Counted from the stretch's first letter, positions 1 to 7,600 are shown. The stretch: 64,000 nucleotides of DNA from Candidatus Gastranaerophilales bacterium (GCA_944325635.1 CALVBD010000001.1:62001-126000), one strand, 5' to 3'. Numbers and translations are program-made. The notes: generated from the letters alone by a model not told the origin.

Positions 1-1263
1 CACACAATGGGCTGTAAAGCCAACCAGTTTGAAAGTTCAATCATTATAGAAAACCTTGAAAATCACGGCTTCTCAGAAATTAAAAACATTGAGGACGCTG
101 ATATTTATATTTTAAATTCCTGTACCGTAACACATAAGAGTGATAACGAAGCTCTTTATCTTTTGCGTAATGCAAAACATAAAAAGCCGGGTATTGTTAC
201 TGTGTTGACCGGTTGTCTTGCCCAGATAGAAAAAGAAGAACTCTTAAAAAATGATTTTATTGATTATGTAATCGGCAACGATGAAAAATTAAATTTATAT
301 GACTATATTGCAAAAGATAAAAAATGCGAAGTCTCAGATATTATGCAGTTAGAAACTTTCCATACCACGGAACTTTCTGATATGTCTAAAACCCGCGCAA
401 GCCTAAAAATTCAAGATGGATGCGATAACAGATGCACGTATTGTATTATCCCTTTTGCCCGCGGCAAAAGCAGAAGCGCCAAGATTGATTTTATAATTGA
501 CCAGATTAATAATTTTGCAGACCATGGGTTTAAAGAGGTTGTGTTTACAGGCATTCATATAGGACTCTGGGGACGCGATTTAGGATTGACTTTGCTTGAT
601 TTATTGAAAGATGTTGAGGCAAAAACGTCCATCCAGCGTTATCGCCTCGGGTCACTTAATCCGCTTGAAATTACGGATGATATGCTTGATTTTCTTCAAA
701 AATCAGAAAAATTCTGCCCGCATTTTCATCTTTCTTTGCAATCTGCCTGTGATAAAACTTTAAAATCAATGAACAGATTTTATAAGGTTGAGGATTATCT
801 CGCGCAAATTGATAAGATTAACAGTATGTTTGACCTGCCGTTTCTTGGCAGTGATATTATTGCAGGATTTGCAGGTGAAACTGATGAGGATTTTGAAATT
901 ACACGATCCAATCTTGAAAAATCAGGGTTGTCGCAAATTCATACCTTCCCTTATTCAATGAGGAAAGGAACGGTAGGTGCTGGATTATCCTCTCAGGTTG
1001 ACGATAATATAAAAGAACAGCGTGCAGATATTGTAAAAGAAATTTCACGCAAAAAGTACAAAGACTTTGTGAATAAAAATATCGGAACTATCCGCGAAAT
1101 ACTGATAGAAAAACACCCTGATAAAAACGGTTTCTTAAAAGGTGTTACAAGAAACTATCTGACTGTTATTACAAATTCAAAAGATACAAAACTTTTGAAC
1201 ACTCTGCAAAAAGTCAGAATAGAAAAGTTTGCAAACGGGAAAATTTACGGGACACTTCAATAA
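1..1263 (+). CDS. mtaB: tRNA t(6)A37 methylthiotransferase MtaB (5' end cut by window)
   Basis: Radical-SAM enzyme that adds a methylthio group to t6A37 in tRNAs reading ANN codons. The frame is open from base 1, and the first visible Met (base 7) lies inside the family's N-terminal GCK-x-NQ motif, so the true start is just outside the window. Counting from that Met, three N-terminal cysteines (3, 39, 70) bind the auxiliary [4Fe-4S] cluster. The radical-SAM CxxxCxxC is C139/C143/C146, and the last ~60 residues form a TRAM-like RNA-binding segment. GCK rather than GCQMN, and NQ, favour MtaB over MiaB. It converges on the Bax-inhibitor-like gene across a long palindrome. The enzyme family is certain; the MtaB subgroup is likely. 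Confidence 0.92.
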   Translation, partial: HTMGCKANQFESSIIIENLENHGFSEIKNIEDADIYILNSCTVTHKSDNEALYLLRNAKHKKPGIVTVLTGCLAQIEKEELLKNDFIDYVIGNDEKLNLYDYIAKDKKCEVSDIMQLETFHTTELSDMSKTRASLKIQDGCDNRCTYCIIPFARGKSRSAKIDFIIDQINNFADHGFKEVVFTGIHIGLWGRDLGLTLLDLLKDVEAKTSIQRYRLGSLNPLEITDDMLDFLQKSEKFCPHFHLSLQSACDKTLKSMNRFYKVEDYLAQIDKINSMFDLPFLGSDIIAGFAGETDEDFEITRSNLEKSGLSQIHTFPYSMRKGTVGAGLSSQVDDNIKEQRADIVKEISRKKYKDFVNKNIGTIREILIEKHPDKNGFLKGVTRNYLTVITNSKDTKLLNTLQKVRIEKFANGKIYGTLQ

Positions 1264-1282
1264 AATGTTTTTTAATTAATGT

Positions 1283-1366
1283 GAGGGGACTTATTATATA
1301 TAATTCTAAACGATAGCGAGAGCATGTGCGGAAGCGTGTTTAGAATTATATATAATAAGTCCCCTC
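1283..1366. repeat. Long palindrome with conserved loop, family 1 copy A
   Basis: Perfect 29-bp inverted repeat (arms 1283-1311 and 1338-1366) around a 26-nt loop containing CGATAGCGAGAGC and GCGGAAGCG. It lies between the convergent ends of mtaB and the Bax-inhibitor-like gene and could terminate both. The loop motif recurs at 17751-17821, 25054-25127 and 59123-59198 with different arms. Confidence 0.9.
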
Positions 1367-1382
1367 TTTAATAATAAAAGTT

Positions 1383-2117
1383 TTAATTTCTGTCAGATAA
1401 TTTTAAAAGCAATCTTAAAATTTCCAGATACAGCCATACAAGGGTAACCATTAACCCGAATGCGCCGAACCATTCGTATTCTTTTGGCATTAAGGTTTCA
1501 GACCCTCTTTTTATGAATTCAAAATCAATAATAAAGTTAAAGGCTGCTATTAATACAACAGCAATGCTGAACAAAATTCCAATCGTGCTGGATGTGAAAA
1601 TCTGCGGAATGCCTCTCCCGAAAAACGATGCAACAATATCAATCAAATAAATAAGACCGACTGATAATGTTGCAGTAAAAATGACAGCTCTAAATTTTTC
1701 AGTGCATTGAATTACCTTTGCGCGGTATAGAAGCAGCATTGAAAATAATACCGCAAAAGTTCCGGCAACAGCCTGAATGACTATCCCGCTTTGTGCAGCT
1801 TCAAAAAATGCTGAAATTCCACCTAAGAAAAATCCTTCACACAACGCATATACAGGCGCCAATACAGGTGCAGTTCTTCCTCCGGTAAAAGAAATTATCA
1901 GAGCAAGTATAAAACCGACAACAGCACCTCCAATGCAAAACATAGAGGCTTTATCCGTAAATCCTGATGCCAAAAGCCACCATGTATAACCTGCTGACAC
2001 TACAGCTAGTGCCAACAATGTAAGCGTTTTGTTAATTGCTCCGTTAATAGTCATCGGTTCGCCTTCATATACGCGTTCGTCAGCGTTAAAATTTCTACTT
2101 AATATAGGATTTGCCAT
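1383..2117 (-). CDS. Bax inhibitor-1/YccA family membrane protein
   Basis: 244-residue integral membrane protein of the BI-1/TMBIM (UPF0005) family. After a polar N-terminus of about 25 residues there are about seven hydrophobic segments, and the C-terminus is charged (RLLLKLSDRN), as in the bacterial members. The best studied homologue, BsYetJ, is a pH-sensitive calcium leak channel; the role here is unknown. The start is supported by an AAGGAG ribosome site a few bases upstream. The gene is divergent from the ABC exporter and converges on mtaB. The family call is firm, the function is inference. Confidence 0.85.
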   Translation of the reverse strand: MANPILSRNFNADERVYEGEPMTINGAINKTLTLLALAVVSAGYTWWLLASGFTDKASMFCIGGAVVGFILALIISFTGGRTAPVLAPVYALCEGFFLGGISAFFEAAQSGIVIQAVAGTFAVLFSMLLLYRAKVIQCTEKFRAVIFTATLSVGLIYLIDIVASFFGRGIPQIFTSSTIGILFSIAVVLIAAFNFIIDFEFIKRGSETLMPKEYEWFGAFGLMVTLVWLYLEILRLLLKLSDRN

Positions 2118-2345
2118 ATTAACTCCTTTCTTTTATAATATAGTATAATACAAATATTTTATCATAGAATATTTGTTCCGGAAAATTCCGCATAAAGGCA
2201 TAACGCGGAGTTTTCGGTGGTGTAGGAAACTTGGATTGCTTTCTGTCTATAATGACTGAAACCGCTTAATCTGTAACTTGACAGCGTTGGAATTGAACCT
2301 TGGAAAGCTGTGAGTATTACTTTAGAAATTTTGTCGGGGAATTTT

Positions 2346-4154
2346 ATGTATCTTGAAAATGTAAAAAAGTTTATTAAATATTTCGGAGAGGAGAGAAAGT
2401 TTAAACTGGCAGGATTTATGGTACTTTCTTTCATTGCAGGTTGTCTTGAATTTTTGGGGATTGCCTTAATTTATCCGTTTATTATTATGATAATAAAACC
2501 GGATTCATTGTCTGAATCTCATTTATATCAATCCTGGATTTCTTATTCAGGGATTACGGATGCCACTGTTAATGCCTTAATTATTGGCTTTTTTGCCTTG
2601 CTGTTATTTATTATAAAAAATATTTTTATGATTTTTTATATGTATCTTCAATGTAAATTTATTAACAATTGGAAACAATTTATTTCAAATAAATTTATGA
2701 AATATTATCTTTTTGCAGGATACGGAGATGTTTTACGGACATCTGCCGCTGATAAACTCTATATTGTGAACAGCCTTCCCGGACAGGTTATGTCAAGCTT
2801 TTTGATGCGTCTCCTTACACTTATAACAAATTCTATTATTGTTTTTATGGTTATTGCATTGGTTCTTGTTAAATTCCCGCTTGCAGGATTGTTAACAATT
2901 GCTTTTGTTGTATTCAGCATGATTTTGCAAAACAGATTTTTTAAAAATAAAACAAAACAGATTACTCTCTTTTTAAACCAGAAGCTTAATGGGATGAATA
3001 ATTTGAGTTGTGAATATTTAAAAAATCTTAAAGAAGTTAAAATGCTTAATGGAGAGTCAGTGTTCTATACCCAATATGAAAAATTAGGTAAAGAATTAGT
3101 TAAATACAGTTCAATGTACGAATTTTATAATTCTGTACCTCCATATATAATAGAAATTTTAATTGTTTGTTCTCTTATAATTCTTGGAGTTGTAATTTCT
3201 ATTAATTCATTGACCAATCAATCGGCTCTTGTTGCATCATTTGCTCTTGTTGTCGCTGCTATATTTCGAATAGCTCCTGCTTTGAATAGAATACAGACTT
3301 CAATAATAAATATTTCTGTCGGCAGGACTTTTGTGAAGGCGTTGATAAAAGAATATGAAGCATGTGATATGGGTAATTTTAATCTTGTTTCAACTGATAA
3401 AGATATTGACTTTACTTTGAAAAATAAAATTGAACTTAAGCATGTGTCATTTGCTTATAAAAATGAGAAGCCAGTATTAAAAAATATAAATCTCGTGATT
3501 AATAAAGGTGACTTTATCGGAATTGTCGGGCTTTCAGGTGCAGGTAAAAGTACCTTGGCAGATGTCCTTACCGGTCTTTTAGAGGCGAATTCAGGGGAAA
3601 TTTTAGTAGATGGAATAAAACTTACTAAAAGTAATTTTGCACAATTCCGAAAAATTATTGGATACGTTCCGCAGGATATAAATGTTTTAGAAAAATCTTT
3701 TCGGGAAAATGTAGCCTGGGGCGTTCCGTCCGATGAAATTGATGACAATCTTGTAGTTCAGGCCTTGATTGATGCAAAGCTTAATCGCTTTATGAAAGAT
3801 TTTAAAGATGGAATATATTCTGTTCCTTTTATAGATTCAAAAGGTATCTCGCAAGGGCAAAAACAACGTCTTGCAATCGCTAGAGCCTTATACAGGCAGC
3901 CTGAAATAATAATTCTTGACGAGGCAACATCTTCATTAGATGTAAAAGTTGAGCATGAAATAACAGACATGCTTTCAAAATTAAAAAATACCAAAACAAT
4001 AATTGCAATTGCACACAGATTATCAACACTAAAGTCTTGTAACAAGCTTGTATACATAAAAGACGGTAAAATTGTTGATACAGGGACTTTTGACGAATTA
4101 TCTCAACGTTATTCAGATTTTGAAAATCTGGTAAAATTATCTTCAATTAATTAA
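2346..4154 (+). CDS. ABC exporter, fused permease-ATPase (PglK/MsbA-like)
   Basis: 602-residue half-transporter: a six-helix membrane domain (about residues 20-330) followed by an ATPase domain. Walker A is GLSGAGKST near 395, the signature is ISQGQKQR near 501 instead of the usual LSGGQ, and Walker B IIILDEAT lies near 521. The architecture and the YVPQD and LDEATSSLD segments resemble PglK lipid-linked oligosaccharide flippases and MsbA, so a lipid or glycolipid substrate is plausible but unproven. I chose the ATG at 2346 because GGGGA lies six bases upstream; an in-frame GTG at 2310 has no ribosome site. No glycosyltransferases lie nearby. tRNA-Asn follows on the same strand. Confidence 0.85.
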   Translation: MYLENVKKFIKYFGEERKFKLAGFMVLSFIAGCLEFLGIALIYPFIIMIIKPDSLSESHLYQSWISYSGITDATVNALIIGFFALLLFIIKNIFMIFYMYLQCKFINNWKQFISNKFMKYYLFAGYGDVLRTSAADKLYIVNSLPGQVMSSFLMRLLTLITNSIIVFMVIALVLVKFPLAGLLTIAFVVFSMILQNRFFKNKTKQITLFLNQKLNGMNNLSCEYLKNLKEVKMLNGESVFYTQYEKLGKELVKYSSMYEFYNSVPPYIIEILIVCSLIILGVVISINSLTNQSALVASFALVVAAIFRIAPALNRIQTSIINISVGRTFVKALIKEYEACDMGNFNLVSTDKDIDFTLKNKIELKHVSFAYKNEKPVLKNINLVINKGDFIGIVGLSGAGKSTLADVLTGLLEANSGEILVDGIKLTKSNFAQFRKIIGYVPQDINVLEKSFRENVAWGVPSDEIDDNLVVQALIDAKLNRFMKDFKDGIYSVPFIDSKGISQGQKQRLAIARALYRQPEIIILDEATSSLDVKVEHEITDMLSKLKNTKTIIAIAHRLSTLKSCNKLVYIKDGKIVDTGTFDELSQRYSDFENLVKLSSIN

Positions 4155-4294
4155 AAAAAGTACTTTACAATAAAAATTTTTTATTTTATAATAAATATAT
4201 AAGCCTCGCCTGAAATGGTTGCGGTGAGAGGGGCTAGCCGGAAACGGATACAACTTCGTAAAATGGCTCCGGAAAAATAAATAAAAGAAAATAA

Positions 4295-4366
4295 TCCTCA
4301 GTAGCTCAATGGCGGAGCAACCGGCTGTTAACCGGTAGGTTGTTGGTTCGAGTCCAACCTGGGGAG
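4295..4366 (+). tRNA. tRNA-Asn (anticodon GTT)
   Basis: Full cloverleaf: acceptor TCCTCAG pairs with CTGGGGA (one G-U pair), D arm GCTC/GGAGC, anticodon stem ACCGG/CCGGT with loop CTGTTAA (GTT at 4327-4329), T arm GTTGG/CCAAC with loop TTCGAGT, discriminator G at 4366. CCA is not encoded; T residues follow at once. Parts of its 3' end are repeated at 4566 and 7578. Confidence 0.97.
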
Positions 4367-4372
4367 TTTTTA

Positions 4373-4415
4373 CATATAAAAGGACTGGTTTATACCAGTC
4401 CTTTTATATGTTTGA
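4373..4415. terminator. Hairpin terminator after tRNA-Asn
   Basis: Perfect 16-bp stem (4373-4388 with 4395-4410) around loop TTTATA, with A/T-rich flanks on both sides. It starts six bases after the tRNA end, fitting Rho-independent termination of the tRNA transcript. Confidence 0.8.
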
Positions 4416-4456
4416 GTTTTTAAGGTTAGGGCTCAAACCAACTGTGAGAGTCCAGC

Positions 4457-4582
4457 GGATTTTGCGTACGGATGAAGCAAAGCAAATCCGGATAGCGAGG
4501 AAATTGAGCAAACTGTGGCGAAGCCACAATTGCGAAACTTTCCGAGCGTGGAGCAAAATCCAAGACAACCTGGGGAGTTTTT
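4457..4582 (+). other. Foldback element ending in a copy of the tRNA-Asn 3' end
   Basis: GGATTTTGC (4457-4465) pairs with GCAAAATCC (4553-4561). Inside, GGAAA/TTTCC and a strong TGTGGC-GAA-GCCACA hairpin (4514-4528) nest. Directly after it, 4566-4582 repeats the tRNA 3' sequence CAACCTGGGGAGTTTTT. No convincing protein is encoded here: the short open frames lack homology I recognise. It could be a small structured RNA or a remnant of integrated DNA. Confidence 0.4.
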
Positions 4583-4782
4583 TATTGCAAAACAAATGCC
4601 GGCTTTTGTCGATTTTTTGTTTCGCTTGTTATGTCCAGTGTTTGAGATCCAACAAGCACGAAGTGCTATTGGAGAAGAGTCCAGCGCAAGTGTATTAAAC
4701 CATACATTTCAATCCTGTACGGTTAAAATGATTTTACCCCTTAAAGTGGCTTTGTGTTTAGGTTTTAACCTGCCGGAAGTGT

Positions 4783-4923
4783 CCGAAAATAATCAAACCA
4801 AATTACTTGAAAAGTCCACGAAGTGTCCGTTGAAGTCCACCCCCTCGACTTTTGGTTGTAACCCTTATGTGGCGGAAGTTTAGGACATATTTGAACTCGT
4901 ACGAATGGTTTGATTATTTTCGG
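4783..4923. repeat. 18-bp inverted repeats bounding a 105-bp segment
   Basis: CCGAAAATAATCAAACCA at 4783-4800 and its exact reverse complement at 4906-4923. A 17/18 match (CCGAAAAAAATCAAACCA) lies at 7523-7540, and part of it (AATAATCAAACCATGTG) again near 7550. A small MITE-like or regulatory repeat is possible; no target-site duplication is evident. Confidence 0.55.
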
Positions 4924-4956
4924 CAAGGACATTTGAAATTTGTCTTGGATTATTCG

Positions 4957-5091
4957 GGGTGCAGGCACTCTGCCGAACAAAAGTTGACTAAATGTCAAGT
5001 TTTGTGAGAGGCAAACGTCCGACCTGTACCTTACGGGTTACTTCCTCTCAAAAACGATACTCAATCGTTTTTTCAGCAGAGTGCTTCACCC
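4957..5091 (+). ncRNA. Candidate multi-branched structured RNA
   Basis: An outer stem (GGGTG and GCACTCTGC, 4957-4973, with GCAGAGTGC and CACCC, 5076-5091) encloses three helices. They are a 12-bp hairpin with one mismatch (4977-4988/4994-5005); a stem TGAGAGG/CCTCTCA (5005-5011/5044-5050) capped by ACCTGT-ACCTT-ACGGGT (5022-5038); and AAAACGAT/ATCGTTTT (5051-5058/5064-5071). The first two compete for one base. No coding frame fits. It matches no RNA family I can recall (not RNase P, tmRNA, SRP or 6S). The strand is not determined by the fold. Confidence 0.4.
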
Positions 5092-5192
5092 TGCCAAAAA
5101 TCCGCTAGCCGGAAGTTTTTTCTTAAGGTAGGAAAATTTTTCATCAAGCTTGTAAAAATCATTATGTATAATTTTTATGATAGTATAGATAT

Positions 5193-5582
5193 ATGGAAAA
5201 ATTTTATTGTTTATTAAATAAATACGTACAAACAATTAATGAATGTAATCTAGAACTTGCAAGAGAAATATGGGATAGTGAAGATTCAATCTCTTTTATT
5301 CATCCGCTTGGCTATGAACATTCTTTTGAAGAAATTAAAGAACATTTTTATCTTGGTATCATGGGAAATTTGTTTTCAAAGAGAGATTTAAAGATAAAAA
5401 ATGTTTCGGCAAAATTTTATGACAAAGCTGCTTTTTTAGAATTTAGCTGGGATTTTTATGCTGTTAAAAAAGAAGATGGCGAACAAATCCATACTCAGGG
5501 GCGTGAAACACAGCTTCTTGTTTTGCGGAACAATGAATGGAAAATTAGCAATATCCATTATTCGCAAGCATTGAACTCATAA
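5193..5582 (+). CDS. NTF2/SnoaL-like fold protein
   Basis: 129-residue soluble protein with the pattern of NTF2-like domains: an N-terminal helix, a segment SISFIHPLGYEHSFEEIKEHF (in parts) like the family's loop, then strands ending in a WKISNIHYS strand. Members include small hydrolases, isomerases and orphan binding proteins, so no reaction can be assigned. It is the first gene after the repeat-rich DNA next to tRNA-Asn and converges on the MBL hydrolase. The start has no strong ribosome site. The fold call is moderately firm; the function is unknown. Confidence 0.65.
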   Translation: MEKFYCLLNKYVQTINECNLELAREIWDSEDSISFIHPLGYEHSFEEIKEHFYLGIMGNLFSKRDLKIKNVSAKFYDKAAFLEFSWDFYAVKKEDGEQIHTQGRETQLLVLRNNEWKISNIHYSQALNS

Positions 5583-5615
5583 ATCGGATTTTTAAATAAT
5601 ACTCAATATAAAAGT

Positions 5616-6407
5616 TTAATTATTTCTTGTAAAATCAATTATTTCTCCATCCTCAGGAATTAACAAATTATCAATATTGTTTTTATTTTTAAATTCTTTT
5701 AAATCATTTCTTGTAACCGAAAGATGGCTGACTGTATCCATATGGCTTGCAATTACTTTTGCATTAGGAGCATTTTGCAAAACTTCTTTTACATCATCAA
5801 TATTCATAATTAGCCGTTCACCGTTTAAAACCGTTGCAGCACAAGCATTTATAACTATTACATCAGGATGGTATTTTGTAAGAGCCTCAATTACTTCTTC
5901 ACACCAAATAGTATCGCCTGCTATATACAAGGTCTTTTCATCATTTGATTTAAAAACAACGCCCATCGCATCATAAGGCAAGCCGATAGAATCACATAAC
6001 GGTTTAATTATTTCTCTTTTGCCATGCTGGGTACCAGTTTTGTATAGAGTTATGTCATTATATTCCGTGCCTGTTTCCTGTATAATTTCAACATTTGTAA
6101 ATCCTTTTGTAATGACGTAATCTTTATCAATAATTGACTGTACAAAAACTTTTATATTTTTATCCAGAGCTTTTTCAGCGAATTCATCCCAGTGGTCTGG
6201 ATGAATATGAGTAATAATAACAGCGTCAACATCAACAATTTTTTCAATTTCAAAAGGCAGCTCCACTCTTGGCTGGCGAATTTCGGAATTTATCGCTGTA
6301 TCAAATCCCGGCATATAATCTTTAGGCATAAGCCACGGGTCAATTAAAAACTTTGTATTATTGTATTCCACTATAATTGTTGCATTTCTTACTTGTGTAA
6401 TTTTCAT
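5616..6407 (-). CDS. MBL-fold metal-dependent hydrolase
   Basis: 263 residues. The metallo-beta-lactamase motif HIHPDH is at residues 67-72 (ITHIHPDHWDE) and a later AGDT supplies the next metal-binding aspartate. A conserved LIDPW precedes it, as in the UlaG/YtnP-like and L-ascorbate-6-phosphate-lactonase-like branch. I set the start at the ATG at 6407 (MKITQ), preceded by GGAGG at 6416-6420; the longer frame to 6470 has no ribosome site and runs into the promoter region. It is divergent from an HxlR regulator, a layout typical of regulator-target pairs responding to electrophiles or thiol stress. The substrate is unknown. Confidence 0.8.
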   Translation of the reverse strand: MKITQVRNATIIVEYNNTKFLIDPWLMPKDYMPGFDTAINSEIRQPRVELPFEIEKIVDVDAVIITHIHPDHWDEFAEKALDKNIKVFVQSIIDKDYVITKGFTNVEIIQETGTEYNDITLYKTGTQHGKREIIKPLCDSIGLPYDAMGVVFKSNDEKTLYIAGDTIWCEEVIEALTKYHPDVIVINACAATVLNGERLIMNIDDVKEVLQNAPNAKVIASHMDTVSHLSVTRNDLKEFKNKNNIDNLLIPEDGEIIDFTRNN

Positions 6408-6455
6408 TTGGATATCCTCCTTATAATAAAGCAATTTTATATAGTTATTATCATT

Positions 6456-6499
6456 TTGACAAGAATGCACTTTTTTGTATAATACTTACTAAAAAGTAA
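6456..6499 (+). promoter_or_regulatory. Promoter and putative HxlR operator
   Basis: TTGACA at 6456-6461, 16-nt spacer, TATAAT at 6478-6483. Directly downstream is an inverted repeat TTACT-AAAA-AGTAA (6486-6499). HxlR-family regulators such as YodB and HypR bind TACT/AGTA dyads, so this is a likely autoregulatory operator in the shared region with the MBL gene. Confidence 0.7.
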
Positions 6500-6514
6500 A
6501 TAAGGATTTTATAT

Positions 6515-6874
6515 ATGATAAAACAAAGAAAAGAGGAATATCAATGCCCGCTAGAAGTAACCATGGAGATAATCGGCGGAAAATACAAAGGTGTTATAAT
6601 CGGACATCTTATAGGCAAAACATTGAGGTATAACGAACTTCAAAAGCTGATTTCGCATGCATCTCCTAAAATGCTCATTCAACAGTTAAAAGAACTTGAA
6701 GCAGACGGAATAATAGAGCGAAAACTTTATCCTGTAGTACCGCCTAAAACAGAATATTCTCTCACAAAAAGAGGTGAAACGCTGATTCCAGCTATTATTG
6801 AATTAAACAAATGGGGCATGAAATATTTACAGGAAGAAAATATTCCGTGTGCCTATAAAGGTGATATGGATTAA
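6515..6874 (+). CDS. HxlR-family winged-helix regulator
   Basis: 119 residues with the family signature: CP near residue 11 (YQCPLEVTMEIIGGKYKGVII in parts), then the RYNELQKLI helix, MLIQQLKELEADGIIERKLY wing region, and the terminal YSLTKRGETL-x-P segment. The single conserved N-terminal cysteine is the residue used for thiol sensing in YodB/HypR/QorR relatives. The gene follows the promoter and dyad at 6456-6499 and is divergent from the MBL hydrolase, which is its most likely target besides itself. The metallothionein promoter begins 25 bases after its stop. Confidence 0.9.
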   Translation: MIKQRKEEYQCPLEVTMEIIGGKYKGVIIGHLIGKTLRYNELQKLISHASPKMLIQQLKELEADGIIERKLYPVVPPKTEYSLTKRGETLIPAIIELNKWGMKYLQEENIPCAYKGDMD

Positions 6875-6899
6875 ACACAATTTACAAAAAGAATACCTC

Positions 6900-6963
6900 T
6901 TGACAATTATACCCCAGTAGGGTATAATGAATATGTTGTTAGATACCCTACTGGGGTATAATA
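6900..6963 (+). promoter_or_regulatory. Metallothionein promoter with two CsoR-type operators
   Basis: TTGACA (6900-6905), 17-nt spacer, TATAAT (6923-6928). Two near-palindromic sites of the form TACCCC-AGTA-GGGTA and TACCC-TACT-GGGGTA lie at 6907-6928 and 6942-6963 and are reverse complements of each other over 18+ bases. The first overlaps the spacer and -10 box, the second sits at and after the transcription start. G/C-runs in A/T dyads of this kind are the known CsoR operator type. Confidence 0.85.
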
Positions 6964-6977
6964 AAAAGGAGGCTAAT

Positions 6978-7097
6978 ATGGCTAAATGTTCAAATCCACA
7001 TTGCAAATGCATTAACTGTACATGCGGTGACCATTGTACTTGTACTGAGGACAAATGTAATTGTCCGCCTGAGTGCAATGAACCTCCTAAAAAATAG
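6978..7097 (+). CDS. Small cysteine-rich metallothionein-like protein
   Basis: 39 residues with ten cysteines, at positions 4, 9, 11, 14, 16, 20, 22, 27, 29 and 33, mostly as CxC and CxxC pairs (KCINCTCGDHCTC), plus two histidines. This is the composition of a metallothionein or copper-buffering peptide. The start is clear: AAAGGAGG lies seven to eight bases before the ATG. Transcription starts from a promoter overlapped by two CsoR-type operators, and a csoR-like gene follows, so Cu(I) binding is the favoured role. A Rho-independent terminator follows at 7115. I do not recognise it as a named family; the function is inference from composition and context. Confidence 0.8.
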   Translation: MAKCSNPHCKCINCTCGDHCTCTEDKCNCPPECNEPPKK

Positions 7098-7114
7098 AAT
7101 ATTATTTTAGGGTT

Positions 7115-7141
7115 AAGGGACAGTTTTTCTGTCCCTTTTTT
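7115..7141 (+). terminator. Terminator between metallothionein and csoR-like gene
   Basis: AAGGGACAG (7115-7123), TTTTT loop, CTGTCCCTT (7129-7137), then a T run. A typical Rho-independent terminator; the regulator downstream would then need partial read-through or its own promoter. Confidence 0.85.
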
Positions 7142-7156
7142 ATGTATAATGAAAAT

Positions 7157-7465
7157 ATGAAAAAAGAGTCTAAAAAAGATATGAACAACAAAAAATCAGA
7201 AAATCCGAATCATAAACATGAAATACCTCGTTTAAACAGGGCAATAGGTCAGTTGGAAGGTATCAAAAAAATGATTGAAGAACAACGATATTGTCCTGAT
7301 ATTATTGTACAACTCAAGGCTGTACGTTCTGCAATTAAACATGTTGAAAGTAATATTTTGAAAACACATCTTGAAGAATGTGTTGCTAAGTCTTTTTCTG
7401 ATTCTGAAATCGCTAAAGAAAAAATTATGGAAATTAAAACCCTGCTTGATAAAATGCAAGGCTAA
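7157..7465 (+). CDS. CsoR-family copper-sensing repressor
   Basis: 102 residues from the ATG at 7157. DUF156 helical fold with RLNRAIGQLEGIKKMI and the Cu(I) ligand triad C46, H71, C75 (YCPD and THLEEC), spaced exactly as C36/H61/C65 of Mycobacterium CsoR. This favours copper over the nickel sensor RcnR or formaldehyde sensor FrmR. An in-frame ATG at 7142 is possible, but TATAAT at 7145-7150 would lie inside it; from 7157 the gene would be leaderless. It should repress the upstream promoter through the two operators. No copper ATPase gene is present in the window. Confidence 0.9.
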   Translation: MKKESKKDMNNKKSENPNHKHEIPRLNRAIGQLEGIKKMIEEQRYCPDIIVQLKAVRSAIKHVESNILKTHLEECVAKSFSDSEIAKEKIMEIKTLLDKMQG

Positions 7466-7522
7466 TAAATAATTTATATTAAAAACAAGAAATAGACTGT
7501 AGAAAATTTAAAGAACAAGTTG

Positions 7523-7600
7523 CCGAAAAAAATCAAACCATGTGGAACAAATAATCAAACCATGTGTTCTTTTACAACAACCCGGGGAGTTTTTTATTAG
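7523..7600. repeat. Second copies of the tRNA-Asn-end and 18-bp repeats
   Basis: CCGAAAAAAATCAAACCA (7523-7540), a tandem AATCAAACCATGTG pair (7531 and 7553), then CAACCCGGGGAGTTTTTT from 7578, which matches the copies at 4566 and at the tRNA-Asn end. The same two motifs occur near 4566-4800 in the opposite order, so they bracket the cargo from about 4.9 to 7.5 kb. The rest of 7466-7693 shows nothing else. Confidence 0.55.

Noticed and set aside
4404-4998. Several open frames of 60-120 codons between tRNA-Asn and the NTF2-like gene
   Set aside because: They lie over inverted repeats and structured DNA on both strands, lack ribosome sites and recognisable segments, and have unusual residue composition.
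4957-5091. RNase P, tmRNA, SRP or 6S RNA for the structured segment
   Set aside because: The conserved sequence cores of these RNAs are missing and the overall shape differs.
4295-7600. Prophage or complete integrative element
   Set aside because: No integrase, relaxase, structural or replication genes occur between the repeats.
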